NCBI RefSeq assembly: GCF_017873215.1
Contig: NZ_JAGGKA010000007.1
Span: 62,001-126,000 of the forward strand
Source of the DNA: Clostridium tetanomorphum
GTDB taxonomy: Bacteria > Bacillota > Clostridia > Clostridiales > Clostridiaceae
Length of the DNA: 64,000 bases
Direction: 5' to 3'
The translations under genes were made by a program, and so were the position numbers. A model generated the notes under the pieces. The model worked only from the letters and a program-made list of their open reading frames with translations, searched no databases and was not told the DNA's origin. How positions within the stretch are numbered: position 1 is the stretch's first letter; every line of letters starts with the position of its first letter. Positions 34,594 to 41,594 of this stretch are shown here, piece by piece.

Positions 34594-34776
34594 TGTGTTT
34601 CTCCTTTTCTAAAAAGATACATAACAATTTTATCATAAAATAAATTATTTGTCGGTGATTTTAATCACACTAATTCTTAGTTGATAGATTAAATAAAATC
34701 AACTAAAATTATAATGTAACATAATATAATAAGAAAATAATACTAATGTAAGATGGATAGTAAGGAGTTTGTTGTA

Positions 34777-34983
34777 ATGTTAAAATTAATTTTATGGCCT
34801 TTTAGAATTATTATTGATTTAGTTACTTTTATTATAGGTATTACAGGAAAATTAATAGGATCAGTTATTGGATTAGTCATAATGATATTAGGTATGATTT
34901 TTACTGTTACTTTAGTAGGAGCGATTATAGGTATTCCAATTATTATATTTGGATTTTTAATTATGATTAAGGCTATTTTTTAG
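34777..34983 (+). CDS. Small hydrophobic membrane protein
   Basis: The 68-residue protein is almost entirely hydrophobic, with two or three membrane segments rich in Ile, Gly and Val (GVIGLVIMILGMIF-like stretches). I chose ATG 34777, 9 bases after AAGGAG, over ATG 34753, which lies ahead of that site. The 3' end, including the TAG stop, lies inside a 19-bp terminator stem. Function is unknown. Confidence 0.7.
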   Translation: MLKLILWPFRIIIDLVTFIIGITGKLIGSVIGLVIMILGMIFTVTLVGAIIGIPIIIFGFLIMIKAIF

Positions 34984-35004
34984 ATAAAAAATAGCCTTAA
35001 TCAT
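34963..35004. terminator. Bidirectional terminator that contains a stop codon
   Basis: ATGATTAAGGCTATTTTTT (34963-34981) and its exact reverse complement (34986-35004) enclose AGAT. T-runs are present on both strands. The TAG stop of the upstream gene is at 34981-34983. It serves that gene and the convergent rnz gene. Confidence 0.9.
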
Positions 35005-35016
35005 GAAAATGAAGTT

Positions 35017-35928
35017 TTATAATGAAAACTTTAGAATTTTTGTCATACCATCTTTTCCTATTTCTGTATTAAGAAAGATATTTTTAGCTTTTTCAATATG
35101 TTTTTCAGGAGTGTCTAGACTAGGACTAAAATGTGTTAACCAAAGCTCTTTTACTGATGATTTTAATGCTAAAGTAGCTGCTTCTGAAAATAACATATGT
35201 TTATTTACTAAAGCTTTATCTAAACAAGTGTCTTCACCATACATCCCTTCACATATAAATAAGTCGCTATTAGAAGCAAATGGAATTATCGATTGGATAG
35301 GTCTTGTATCTGTTAAATATGTAATTTTTAAACCAGGCCTATCTTCTCCAAGAACCATATTAGAATAATAAGTCTTTCCTTCAAATTCTACTGAATCATG
35401 TTTTTGTAACTGACTCCATAAGAATTTAGGTATTTTATTATTTACAGCTTTTTGTACATCAAATTTTGCCTTTCTTTTAATAATAAAATTATATCCATTA
35501 CAAGGTATAGTGTGATCTAAATTTAAACTACTAACGAAAATATCTTCTATAGAAAATATATTTTCAGAAGAATTAGAGGTTTCTATAATATTTATTTCAT
35601 AAGGAAGTTCAGGACATAGGACTCTCAATCCAGCTATAGTATTTTTACAACCCATAGGACCTATTATTGTTAAAGGATATTTTCTGCCACTATTAGCAAT
35701 AGTAAGTAAAAGGCCAGGAAGTCCTACAGCATGATCTGCATGAAAATGAGTAAAACAAATAAGTGATATATCTTTAAATCCAGTGTTATTTATTTTCATA
35801 GAAACTTGAGTGCCTTCTCCACAATCAACTAATATTTTATAGCTTTTATAATTAATTAATAAAGAAGTTAAAAATCTATTTGGTGTAGGCAAGCTACCAC
35901 CACAACCTAATAAAGTAATATTTACCAT
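35017..35928 (-). CDS. rnz: Ribonuclease Z
   Basis: The 303-residue metallo-beta-lactamase-fold RNase removes tRNA 3' trailers. FTHFHADHAVGLPGLL near residues 59-74 is the zinc site, GCGGSLPTPNRF is the N-terminal signature, HTIPCNGY is the substrate-domain region, and LWLTHFSP near residue 266 supplies another ligand. AAGGTGATTCA precedes ATG 35928. The cyclase-family gene lies 18 bases upstream in the same direction. Confidence 0.96.
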   Translation of the reverse strand: MVNITLLGCGGSLPTPNRFLTSLLINYKSYKILVDCGEGTQVSMKINNTGFKDISLICFTHFHADHAVGLPGLLLTIANSGRKYPLTIIGPMGCKNTIAGLRVLCPELPYEINIIETSNSSENIFSIEDIFVSSLNLDHTIPCNGYNFIIKRKAKFDVQKAVNNKIPKFLWSQLQKHDSVEFEGKTYYSNMVLGEDRPGLKITYLTDTRPIQSIIPFASNSDLFICEGMYGEDTCLDKALVNKHMLFSEAATLALKSSVKELWLTHFSPSLDTPEKHIEKAKNIFLNTEIGKDGMTKILKFSL

Positions 35929-35946
35929 TGAATCACCTTCGTACTT

Positions 35947-36576
35947 TTAAAATATTTTTCCCACAGCTCTTACAGGAGAAGCATCACCTAAGGAAATTTT
36001 TAAGGGGAAAATAGATAGTTTAATCTTTTTATTTACGACAGAGGATAAATTATTTAAGTTTTCTATAATTAATTTATTTTTCTTCAAAAGAATATGATGA
36101 TTAGGTAGACGAGCATCATATTCATTATCTATAGATATAGCATCTACCCCTATTCCTTTAATATTAGTTTCACATAAATATTTGCATAGTTTATAAGAAG
36201 GATATTTGTAGTTTTTTAAGAAAGAAGGTTTATTCCAAAATTTATCATGTCCAGTATAAAGCAATAGAAAATCTATATCAGTCAAGTCATAGTTATTTAA
36301 AATATCTATAGGAATGCAATTACTTGCTTTAGTACAATCTATTGTTAATGCAATTCCATAAAAGTTTTCCAGAGATATTTCATCTATGGTTATACCTTGT
36401 TTTAAAATATGTGTAGGAGCATCAACATGAGTAGAAGTATGAGTTGTAAGAATAAGTTTTTTTACTTCATAACCTTGTTCTTCTATAGTAGATAATTTAT
36501 ATACATAAGGAATTTCATTTTTGCAAAATGCTATCATATTATCTTCTATAGCATGGGATAAGTCAATAAATTTCAT
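35947..36576 (-). CDS. Cyclase family protein (kynurenine formamidase-like)
   Basis: The 209-residue protein has the metal-binding signature HTSTHVDAPTHIL near residues 46-58, matching the HxGTHxDxPxH pattern of KynB and related amidohydrolase-like cyclases, plus VDAISIDNEYD and HHILLKKN further on. The substrate is unknown; no tryptophan catabolic genes are nearby. CAGGAGAGATACT precedes ATG 36576. It is likely co-transcribed with rnz. Confidence 0.92.
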   Translation of the reverse strand: MKFIDLSHAIEDNMIAFCKNEIPYVYKLSTIEEQGYEVKKLILTTHTSTHVDAPTHILKQGITIDEISLENFYGIALTIDCTKASNCIPIDILNNYDLTDIDFLLLYTGHDKFWNKPSFLKNYKYPSYKLCKYLCETNIKGIGVDAISIDNEYDARLPNHHILLKKNKLIIENLNNLSSVVNKKIKLSIFPLKISLGDASPVRAVGKIF

Positions 36577-36634
36577 AGTATCTCTCCTGTGCTAAATTTT
36601 CATTTCAATTATATCACAACTAAGATAATATAGT

Positions 36635-36660
36635 CAGGCAACTAAAAAAATAATTGCCTG
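36635..36660. terminator. Weak hairpin upstream of the cyclase gene
   Basis: CAGGCAA (36635-36641) and TTGCCTG (36654-36660) enclose a 12-base loop. No good T-run follows on the minus strand, so termination is uncertain. Confidence 0.4.
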
Positions 36661-36670
36661 GCCTGTAATA

Positions 36671-37081
36671 TCAAATAGAAATTTTTTCATCATTTTTAGC
36701 CTTACTTAAAAGAAATCCTATAGATGCAAATAATAAATTTCTGATTTCAACTAATGCAGGATTATCTTGAGAGATCCATATAAGCCAATGAGAAGATAAA
36801 ACAACTAATAAACAAAGCATTCCTATTAATGCAGCTAAATAAGTTTGAAGTTTTATATTGCTTATATTAGGATTTTCTATAGTTTGATGTCCTAATAAAA
36901 AGCCAAAAATGTTTGACATAGTTGAACGAATAGCTAGATCTGATACAGTTAAATCCCGATAGTTAATAAAAACAGAAACAATTGTATTAATTAAGCAAAG
37001 ACATCCCATTAAAGCTAATGTTTTGATAGCCAAATTTGTGGAATTTAGTTGTTCTTTAAAACAACAAATTATTTTTTTCAA
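36671..37081 (-). CDS. Membrane protein of unknown function
   Basis: The 136-residue protein has two clear membrane segments (about residues 24-38 and 84-105), a short hydrophobic C-terminal stretch and a Lys/Cys-rich start. I place the start at TTG 37081, 6 bases after AGAGGTG, rather than the GTG inside that site. It lies 21 bases after the amidase-domain gene and probably shares its transcript. A small phage-holin-like role next to a cell-wall amidase is possible but not supported by a motif. Confidence 0.6.
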   Translation of the reverse strand: MKKIICCFKEQLNSTNLAIKTLALMGCLCLINTIVSVFINYRDLTVSDLAIRSTMSNIFGFLLGHQTIENPNISNIKLQTYLAALIGMLCLLVVLSSHWLIWISQDNPALVEIRNLLFASIGFLLSKAKNDEKISI

Positions 37082-37102
37082 CTTATACACCTCTATGATG
37101 CT

Positions 37103-37621
37103 TTAAATCCTTATTTTCAAAAAATGAATTTTGGATGCATACCAAGTATTTTCATAAGGTATGTTTAATGCTTCAAAGGAATGCTGAGAAATAAAGGGAT
37201 AACCATTAGCAATATTTGTAATAATTGCAGAGTGAAAAATTTTACCTTTATCATCTTCAAAAAACATTAAATCTCCTATTTGCAATATATTTTTATCATT
37301 TACTTCAAGACCTTTAGGTCCTAGAAAATTATTTTTTTCATTAATTTTTAATCTCCAATAAAGAGAGTGGGCTACAGTCCAAGATACTGACCAACTATCA
37401 TCTGAAACATTTAAGGTACCTTTATTATTGTACCACCAAGGACTATTGTTACCAAAATTCATTTTAGCTCCCCCGGCTCTTAAGCATTGAGATAAAAAGT
37501 TTGCGCAATCACCACTACTATCTCCTATAAGAGGAAAATATCTATAACTAGGATTAGGTGAAAGAGCGTATTTTTCAGCATATCTAACAGCTTCAATTCT
37601 TGAGTAAGTATTTCTAAACAT
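37103..37621 (-). CDS. Amidase-domain protein (PF12671-like)
   Basis: The 172-residue protein matches the putative amidase domain family: YAEKYALSPNPSYRYF, then GDCANFLSQCLRAGGAKM with the likely catalytic cysteine near residue 37, WWYNN, and a C-terminal FHSAIITNI histidine. Such domains resemble NlpC/P60-like peptidases found in spore and cell-wall proteins. There is no signal peptide. AAGGTAATCA precedes ATG 37621. It diverges from an endolysin-like gene. Confidence 0.88.
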   Translation of the reverse strand: MFRNTYSRIEAVRYAEKYALSPNPSYRYFPLIGDSSGDCANFLSQCLRAGGAKMNFGNNSPWWYNNKGTLNVSDDSWSVSWTVAHSLYWRLKINEKNNFLGPKGLEVNDKNILQIGDLMFFEDDKGKIFHSAIITNIANGYPFISQHSFEALNIPYENTWYASKIHFLKIRI

Positions 37622-37765
37622 TGATTACCTTCCTATCAATTTCTTTATACATTTAATTTATGATAAATGTATCTATATTGTTAGCTATAATTAGGTCTAT
37701 TTATTATAGAAGATTTAATAATTATGCATATTATATATTATGTTTAATAATTTAGAGGTGATTTT

Positions 37766-38533
37766 GTGAGAATTTCAGTAGATTTTGGACATGGTACCAC
37801 AGGAGACAGAGGAGCTCAGGGATACTTAAATGAAGAAAAAATTATAAGAGAATATGGAACTTTAGTAATTGACAAATTAAAAATCTTAGGACATACAGTG
37901 ATAAATGTTACACCATCTAAACAAAATCTAACTTTAGCCCAATCTTTAGCATATAGAGTGAATATGGCAAATAATTTTAAAGCAGATTTATTTGTTTCAC
38001 TTCATGTGAATTCTTTTAAGTGGGATAAAGCTAGAGGGTGCGAGGTAGAGTATATATCACTCAAAGGCAAGAATTATGCAGATAAGATATGTAATGAAAT
38101 AAGTAGTTTAGGATTTATTAATAGAGGAAGCATTAAAAGAGAAAATCTTTATATACTTAAATATACTACTATGCCGGCTATATTAATAGAGCCATTCTTT
38201 TGTGATAATAAAAGTGATTGTGAATTGTATAATTCAATAAAACTTTCAAATGCGATTATAAAAGGAATAACAGGTAAGCAGATATCTGAAGATACAATGT
38301 ATATAAATAATAGCATAAATAGTAATATACCAAATATAGACTATAGTATACCTACTAAAAGAAATATATATGATATCCCAGGGGGATTAGGATATATAGA
38401 AGTGATAAAAGAAAGTGGGAGAATAGATATACACTTAGATCGTTATAACTATTTATCTATACAAGATAGTGAAAAATATGGAAACAGGATATTTGTAAAT
38501 ACTAGAACTAAAGGAACAAAAATTATTTTATAG
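37766..38533 (+). CDS. N-acetylmuramoyl-L-alanine amidase, endolysin-like
   Basis: The 255-residue protein has an N-terminal Amidase_3 domain (residues ~1-170): VDFGHGTTGDRG with the first zinc His, YLNEEKI with Glu, LFVSLHVNSF with the second His, and ILIEPFFCDN with the catalytic Glu. A C-terminal ~75-residue domain may bind the cell wall. It lacks a signal peptide, as do phage endolysins, which need a holin to leave the cell; a holin-type gene follows 10 bases later. GAGGTGATTTT precedes GTG 37766. Confidence 0.9.
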   Translation: MRISVDFGHGTTGDRGAQGYLNEEKIIREYGTLVIDKLKILGHTVINVTPSKQNLTLAQSLAYRVNMANNFKADLFVSLHVNSFKWDKARGCEVEYISLKGKNYADKICNEISSLGFINRGSIKRENLYILKYTTMPAILIEPFFCDNKSDCELYNSIKLSNAIIKGITGKQISEDTMYINNSINSNIPNIDYSIPTKRNIYDIPGGLGYIEVIKESGRIDIHLDRYNYLSIQDSEKYGNRIFVNTRTKGTKIIL

Positions 38534-38543
38534 GGGTGATATT

Positions 38544-38963
38544 GTGGGAACTTTGCAAAGTGAGGTTATGAGAATAGTTGTGCAAGCAATTTTAAGTATA
38601 TTAGGAGTAGTTGTTACTTATGCTATTACAATTTTAGTTTCTTATCTTGCTAAGAAGAAAGAAGCTATAATAAAACAAATTGGAGCTGAGGAGTATAATA
38701 TTATTTATAATATTTCTAAAAGTATTTTTTACGCAGTAGAGCAACAATATAAAAATATTCCTGGTGCAGGAATAGAAAAAAAAGTTATATTTGATCAATT
38801 ATTAAAAGAAAAAGTGCCTGAGTTAAAACAAGAGGACTTAGATCATTTTAGAGAAGCAATAGTAGGAGAGATAAATATGAAATTTAATGAATTAAAATTG
38901 CTAGAGGCTGCTCCACCCTTTGATCCTAATATTCATGAAGCGGACATAAAAATAAAAGAATAA
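38544..38963 (+). CDS. Phage holin, LLH family
   Basis: The 139-residue protein has one N-terminal membrane segment (residues ~12-33) followed by a charged KKKEAIIKQIGAEEYN helix, and then a soluble region with YNISKSIFYAVEQQY, the pattern of PF09682 (LLH holins). The GTG start follows AGGGGTGATATT. It pairs with the endolysin-like amidase upstream. No other phage gene is in the window. A terminator follows. Confidence 0.85.
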   Translation: MGTLQSEVMRIVVQAILSILGVVVTYAITILVSYLAKKKEAIIKQIGAEEYNIIYNISKSIFYAVEQQYKNIPGAGIEKKVIFDQLLKEKVPELKQEDLDHFREAIVGEINMKFNELKLLEAAPPFDPNIHEADIKIKE

Positions 38964-38967
38964 GAGT

Positions 38968-38994
38968 AAAAGCAGCTAAATTAGCTGCTTTTAT
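38968..38994. terminator. Terminator after the holin gene
   Basis: AAAAGCAGCTAA (38968-38979) pairs with TTAGCTGCTTTT (38981-38992), serving the convergent genes on both sides. Confidence 0.85.
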
Positions 38995-38996
38995 AT

Positions 38997-39422
38997 CTAT
39001 ATTTGTCTATCTATGTTTTGGAAAAGTTCATACATAAATTTTTGTTCATGTTCAATATGATGTAGTAGAGTTTGCCACACCTTATCTTCTTTACCATATT
39101 CATCTACCGTATTTAATAGTTTAACAAAATTAGTATCAAGTATAAAAAACTCATTTATTAATTTATTTATACACATAATTGTGTGTGGAAAAGGCATTTG
39201 ATAATACATAGTTTTCCTTCTAAGATCCATTGCTTTTTTGTTTAAATTACGAAAATTTTTACTTGTATCCATAAGTTTATTTTCAATGTCTTTAGGTAAA
39301 TTTTTTTTAGTTAAATCTGCAACTGTTTTAATAAAGATTGGATGTTCACTAGAAATATCTGTCCATAGAATCAATTCATTGAACACACAGTTTAGGTTAT
39401 TGACAAGAGTATAACAATACAA
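38997..39422 (-). CDS. DUF2935-like helical protein
   Basis: The ~141-residue all-helical protein has WTDISSEHPIFIKTVADL near the start and HHIEHEQKFMYELF near the end, resembling DUF2935 repeats, which form helical bundles with possible metal-binding Glu/His. I favour TTG 39422, 8 bases after GGAGG, over the TTG at 39437 that lies ahead of it. Spore association of DUF2935 proteins is known in some clostridia but is inference here. Confidence 0.65.
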   Translation of the reverse strand: MYCYTLVNNLNCVFNELILWTDISSEHPIFIKTVADLTKKNLPKDIENKLMDTSKNFRNLNKKAMDLRRKTMYYQMPFPHTIMCINKLINEFFILDTNFVKLLNTVDEYGKEDKVWQTLLHHIEHEQKFMYELFQNIDRQI

Positions 39423-39595
39423 AATACTTTCCTCCAAAAATAAATATTATATTAATATAAATATGCTGCAAGAAGAAATTTGTTATAAAATTAATGTAAA
39501 ATATATTATAAAAAGTATAATACAAAAATTGGAACAATTATATTTTTTTATCATATAATAAAAATGTATATAAGCACTTAGATATTGGAGGATAT

Positions 39596-40351
39596 ATGAT
39601 GGAATGTAATATACCATATATGAACCCATATATGGGTTGTTCTAACTATGGCATGGATTTTACTCAAGAAGCATTAAATAAATCTCTTTGTTTAATTAAA
39701 GAGGCAGTACAAGATGAAAGAAATGATGAGTTATTATATGACTACTTAATTTGTGCTGCTCCAACTAAAGAAGAAAAAGAAATTATAACGTCAATAAGAA
39801 ATGATGAAAGAAATCATAGAAAGTGTTTTAAAGAAATTTATAGATGCTATACTGGTGAATGTATAGACAGCAAAGATAATAAAGATTTTAAAAAACCTAA
39901 GAACTATATAGAAGGAATTAAAAAAGCTTTATTTGGTGAATTAGCTGCTATGGAAAAATATAGAATAATAAGATCAGGATTACCAAGTAGATGTCACAGA
40001 GATATTGTATTTGAAATTCTAACTGACGAAATAAAACATTCTATAAAATACAATTATATTCTTACTATGAATTTATGTAAATATGGATGTAAAGATAAAA
40101 AAAGAGGAGAAGAAGAGGAATTTATAAGAAAGGATAATTTAAATAATCCAAATAAATGGCTAAATAGTATTAATCCTTTAGTAAATAGAGCGCTTCAAGA
40201 GGAAAGTATGGGCATGAACTCTGAATACTTATTTTCCAAATTTATACTGTCAGGAGTTTTAGTAGGTTCAGGAATAGCTCCTGATGAAGCAGTAAAGCAA
40301 GTAGAAAAGTGGCAGGAAGATGAAAGTATAGGACTGCTAAATAAAAGATAG
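39596..40351 (+). CDS. Ferritin-like domain protein
   Basis: The 251-residue protein has two ferritin-like helical sections with carboxylate/His pairs: KEAVQDERNDELLYDYL, RNDERNHRKCF, ALFGELAAMEKYRI and LTDEIKHSIKYNYIL, as in rubrerythrin-type di-iron proteins. The N-terminus is rich in Pro, Met, Asn and Tyr (NIPYMNPYMGCSNYG), typical of spore-coat proteins. A role in spore or oxidative protection is inference. TTGGAGGATAT precedes ATG 39596; ATG 39599 is equally possible. Confidence 0.78.
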   Translation: MMECNIPYMNPYMGCSNYGMDFTQEALNKSLCLIKEAVQDERNDELLYDYLICAAPTKEEKEIITSIRNDERNHRKCFKEIYRCYTGECIDSKDNKDFKKPKNYIEGIKKALFGELAAMEKYRIIRSGLPSRCHRDIVFEILTDEIKHSIKYNYILTMNLCKYGCKDKKRGEEEEFIRKDNLNNPNKWLNSINPLVNRALQEESMGMNSEYLFSKFILSGVLVGSGIAPDEAVKQVEKWQEDESIGLLNKR

Positions 40352-40359
40352 TATAAAAT

Positions 40360-40387
40360 AAGCTCCTAGGTTAATGACTAGGAGCTT
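40360..40387. terminator. Terminator between ferritin-like and ytaF genes
   Basis: AAGCTCCTAG (40360-40369) pairs with CTAGGAGCTT (40378-40387). It lies between convergent genes. Confidence 0.8.
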
Positions 40388-40393
40388 GCTTGT

Positions 40394-41017
40394 TCATATA
40401 AATATTCCATATAATCCAAGTAGTATAATTATAAAATATGAGATTACTTCTGAATACTTTGACATTCTTTTAGATAAAAATTTTTCTCCTACGAAATGAC
40501 CTAATTGTATGAAAATCATACCAAATAAGAGAGAAGAAATAGAAGTTATATATACATTTAGACCTATTACACTAGCAGCAATTCCTAAACCAATGTTATT
40601 AATACTTAGTACAATTCCTAGTGACAGTGATTCTTTTAATTCTATATTTTTTGAGCCATCAATATCTATTATTTCTGGATTATTTAAAACATTATAATAA
40701 TAATTTTTATCTTGTTGAATATTTTTTGTAGAAGCTTCATCTTTATTATGTTTATTTTTAGAAGATGAAATAAGCATATATAAACCAAATAAAATTAACA
40801 CTATGCTTCCAATTAAGTTAGCTTTTTCTACTGGAATTATATTTAATAATAATTTACCAAAGGCCATAGATAAAAAGGTTCCTAGTCCAGAAATTGTAGC
40901 TATAAATAAATTGTTTATAAAATCTATTCTAATTTTATTTATGCCATAACTTATACCCACTATAAAGCTATCACTACTTGCAGAGATAGCAAAAAATATT
41001 ATTGGTAGTATACACAT
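40394..41017 (-). CDS. ytaF: Sporulation membrane protein YtaF (MntP-like)
   Basis: The 207-residue membrane protein has six hydrophobic segments in two halves separated by a charged loop (residues ~88-125). Each half carries an Asp/Asn-rich helix: ISASSDSFIVGISYGINKIR in the first and LSINNIGLGIAASVIG in the second, the pattern of the MntP/YtaF family. The long central loop and sizes fit YtaF, a sporulation-linked protein; Mn efflux by MntP is the alternative. AGGAGGATATTAT precedes ATG 41017. Confidence 0.85.
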   Translation of the reverse strand: MCILPIIFFAISASSDSFIVGISYGINKIRIDFINNLFIATISGLGTFLSMAFGKLLLNIIPVEKANLIGSIVLILFGLYMLISSSKNKHNKDEASTKNIQQDKNYYYNVLNNPEIIDIDGSKNIELKESLSLGIVLSINNIGLGIAASVIGLNVYITSISSLLFGMIFIQLGHFVGEKFLSKRMSKYSEVISYFIIILLGLYGIFI

Positions 41018-41125
41018 AATATCCTCCTAAATTATTAATGATACATAATTATGCTATGAATTACTTTAGGTATTTGCTATAAAGATTTCATATAAAAATA
41101 AAGATTTTTTATTTTTGAAAAATAC

Positions 41126-41154
41126 TTGAATATATGCTAAATTTAGCTTATAAT
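41126..41154 (+). promoter_or_regulatory. Promoter of the ABC exporter leader
   Basis: TTGAAT (41126-41131) and TATAAT (41149-41154) are 17 bases apart. Transcription from about 41161 gives a leader of ~430 bases before the first ABC gene. Confidence 0.75.
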
Positions 41155-41190
41155 TATAAAACAAACATATTATGTAGGGAGGTCGTGTAA

Positions 41191-41268
41191 ATGTTATTTT
41201 TAGATAAAGTGAATTGCAAAATTAATATAAAATTTTATAAAATAATGCGACCTAGACTGGTAAGATAA
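41191..41268 (+). CDS. 25-residue leader peptide upstream of ABC exporter
   Basis: ATG 41191 follows a strong site GGGAGGTCGTGTAA, and the frame ends at TAA 41266. The peptide is basic and ends IMRPRLVR. The Arg-Pro-Arg tract resembles the basic-X-basic motif at which ribosomes are known to stall with macrolides. The bases coding for it (CGACCTAGA, 41249-41257) can pair with the ribosome site (AGGTCG) and with TCTAGG in the second terminator. A terminator begins 16 bases after the stop. Together this suggests a regulatory rather than structural peptide. Confidence 0.65.
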   Translation: MLFLDKVNCKINIKFYKIMRPRLVR

Positions 41269-41283
41269 AAATATTATTATTAG

Positions 41284-41313
41284 AAGCCACAGGTGTATTA
41301 TCCTGTGGCTTTT
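41284..41313 (+). terminator. Leader terminator 1
   Basis: AAGCCACAGG (41284-41293) pairs with CCTGTGGCTT (41302-41311), followed by TT. Confidence 0.8.
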
Positions 41314-41353
41314 GAAAATTTTATTACAAGTTTTTTATTATATGTTTTATAAC

Positions 41354-41385
41354 AAAAACTCTAGGAATTTTTCTAGAGTTTTTTA
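41354..41385 (+). terminator. Leader terminator 2
   Basis: AAAAACTCTAG (41354-41364) pairs with CTAGAGTTTTT (41373-41383). The left arm can also pair with CCTAGA at the end of the leader ORF. Confidence 0.8.
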
Positions 41386-41386
41386 T

Positions 41387-41417
41387 AGTATATCCTGTTA
41401 ACACAGGATATACTTTT
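41387..41417 (+). terminator. Leader terminator 3
   Basis: AGTATATCCTGT (41387-41398) and ACAGGATATACT (41403-41414) form a perfect 12-bp stem around TAAC, followed by TTT. Its CCTGT/ACAGG core repeats that of terminator 1, so the arms could exchange partners. Confidence 0.75.
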
Positions 41418-41494
41418 AAGGCTGAGTTTAAGTAAAGTTGAAAAATTCATGTCAGTCTAAAGATACTTAATAAAATTAAAGGGGAGGCGTTATT

Positions 41495-41548
41495 ATGACA
41501 TGCTATTTAAGAAAAATTAATTACAAAGGTATAACTAGATATACTTGA
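41495..41548 (+). CDS. 17-residue second leader peptide
   Basis: ATG 41495 follows AAGGGGAGGCGTTATT and the frame ends at TGA 41546, 46 bases before the ABC gene. The peptide MTCYLRKINYKGITRYT is short and basic. The strong ribosome site suggests it is translated, possibly for coupling or as a second sensor. It may have no function beyond its own translation. Confidence 0.5.
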   Translation: MTCYLRKINYKGITRYT

Positions 41549-41594
41549 GTAAGAAAATTTAGAAAGATAGTAAAAGAAAAGAAGGTGATAATAT

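Noticed and set aside
35003-35368. A 121-residue plus-strand ORF
   Set aside because: It is the antisense shadow of rnz, whose family motifs are intact on the minus strand.
37766-38963. Prophage at the endolysin-holin pair
   Set aside because: No structural, packaging, integrase or regulator genes are present within the window; neighbours are ordinary chromosomal genes.
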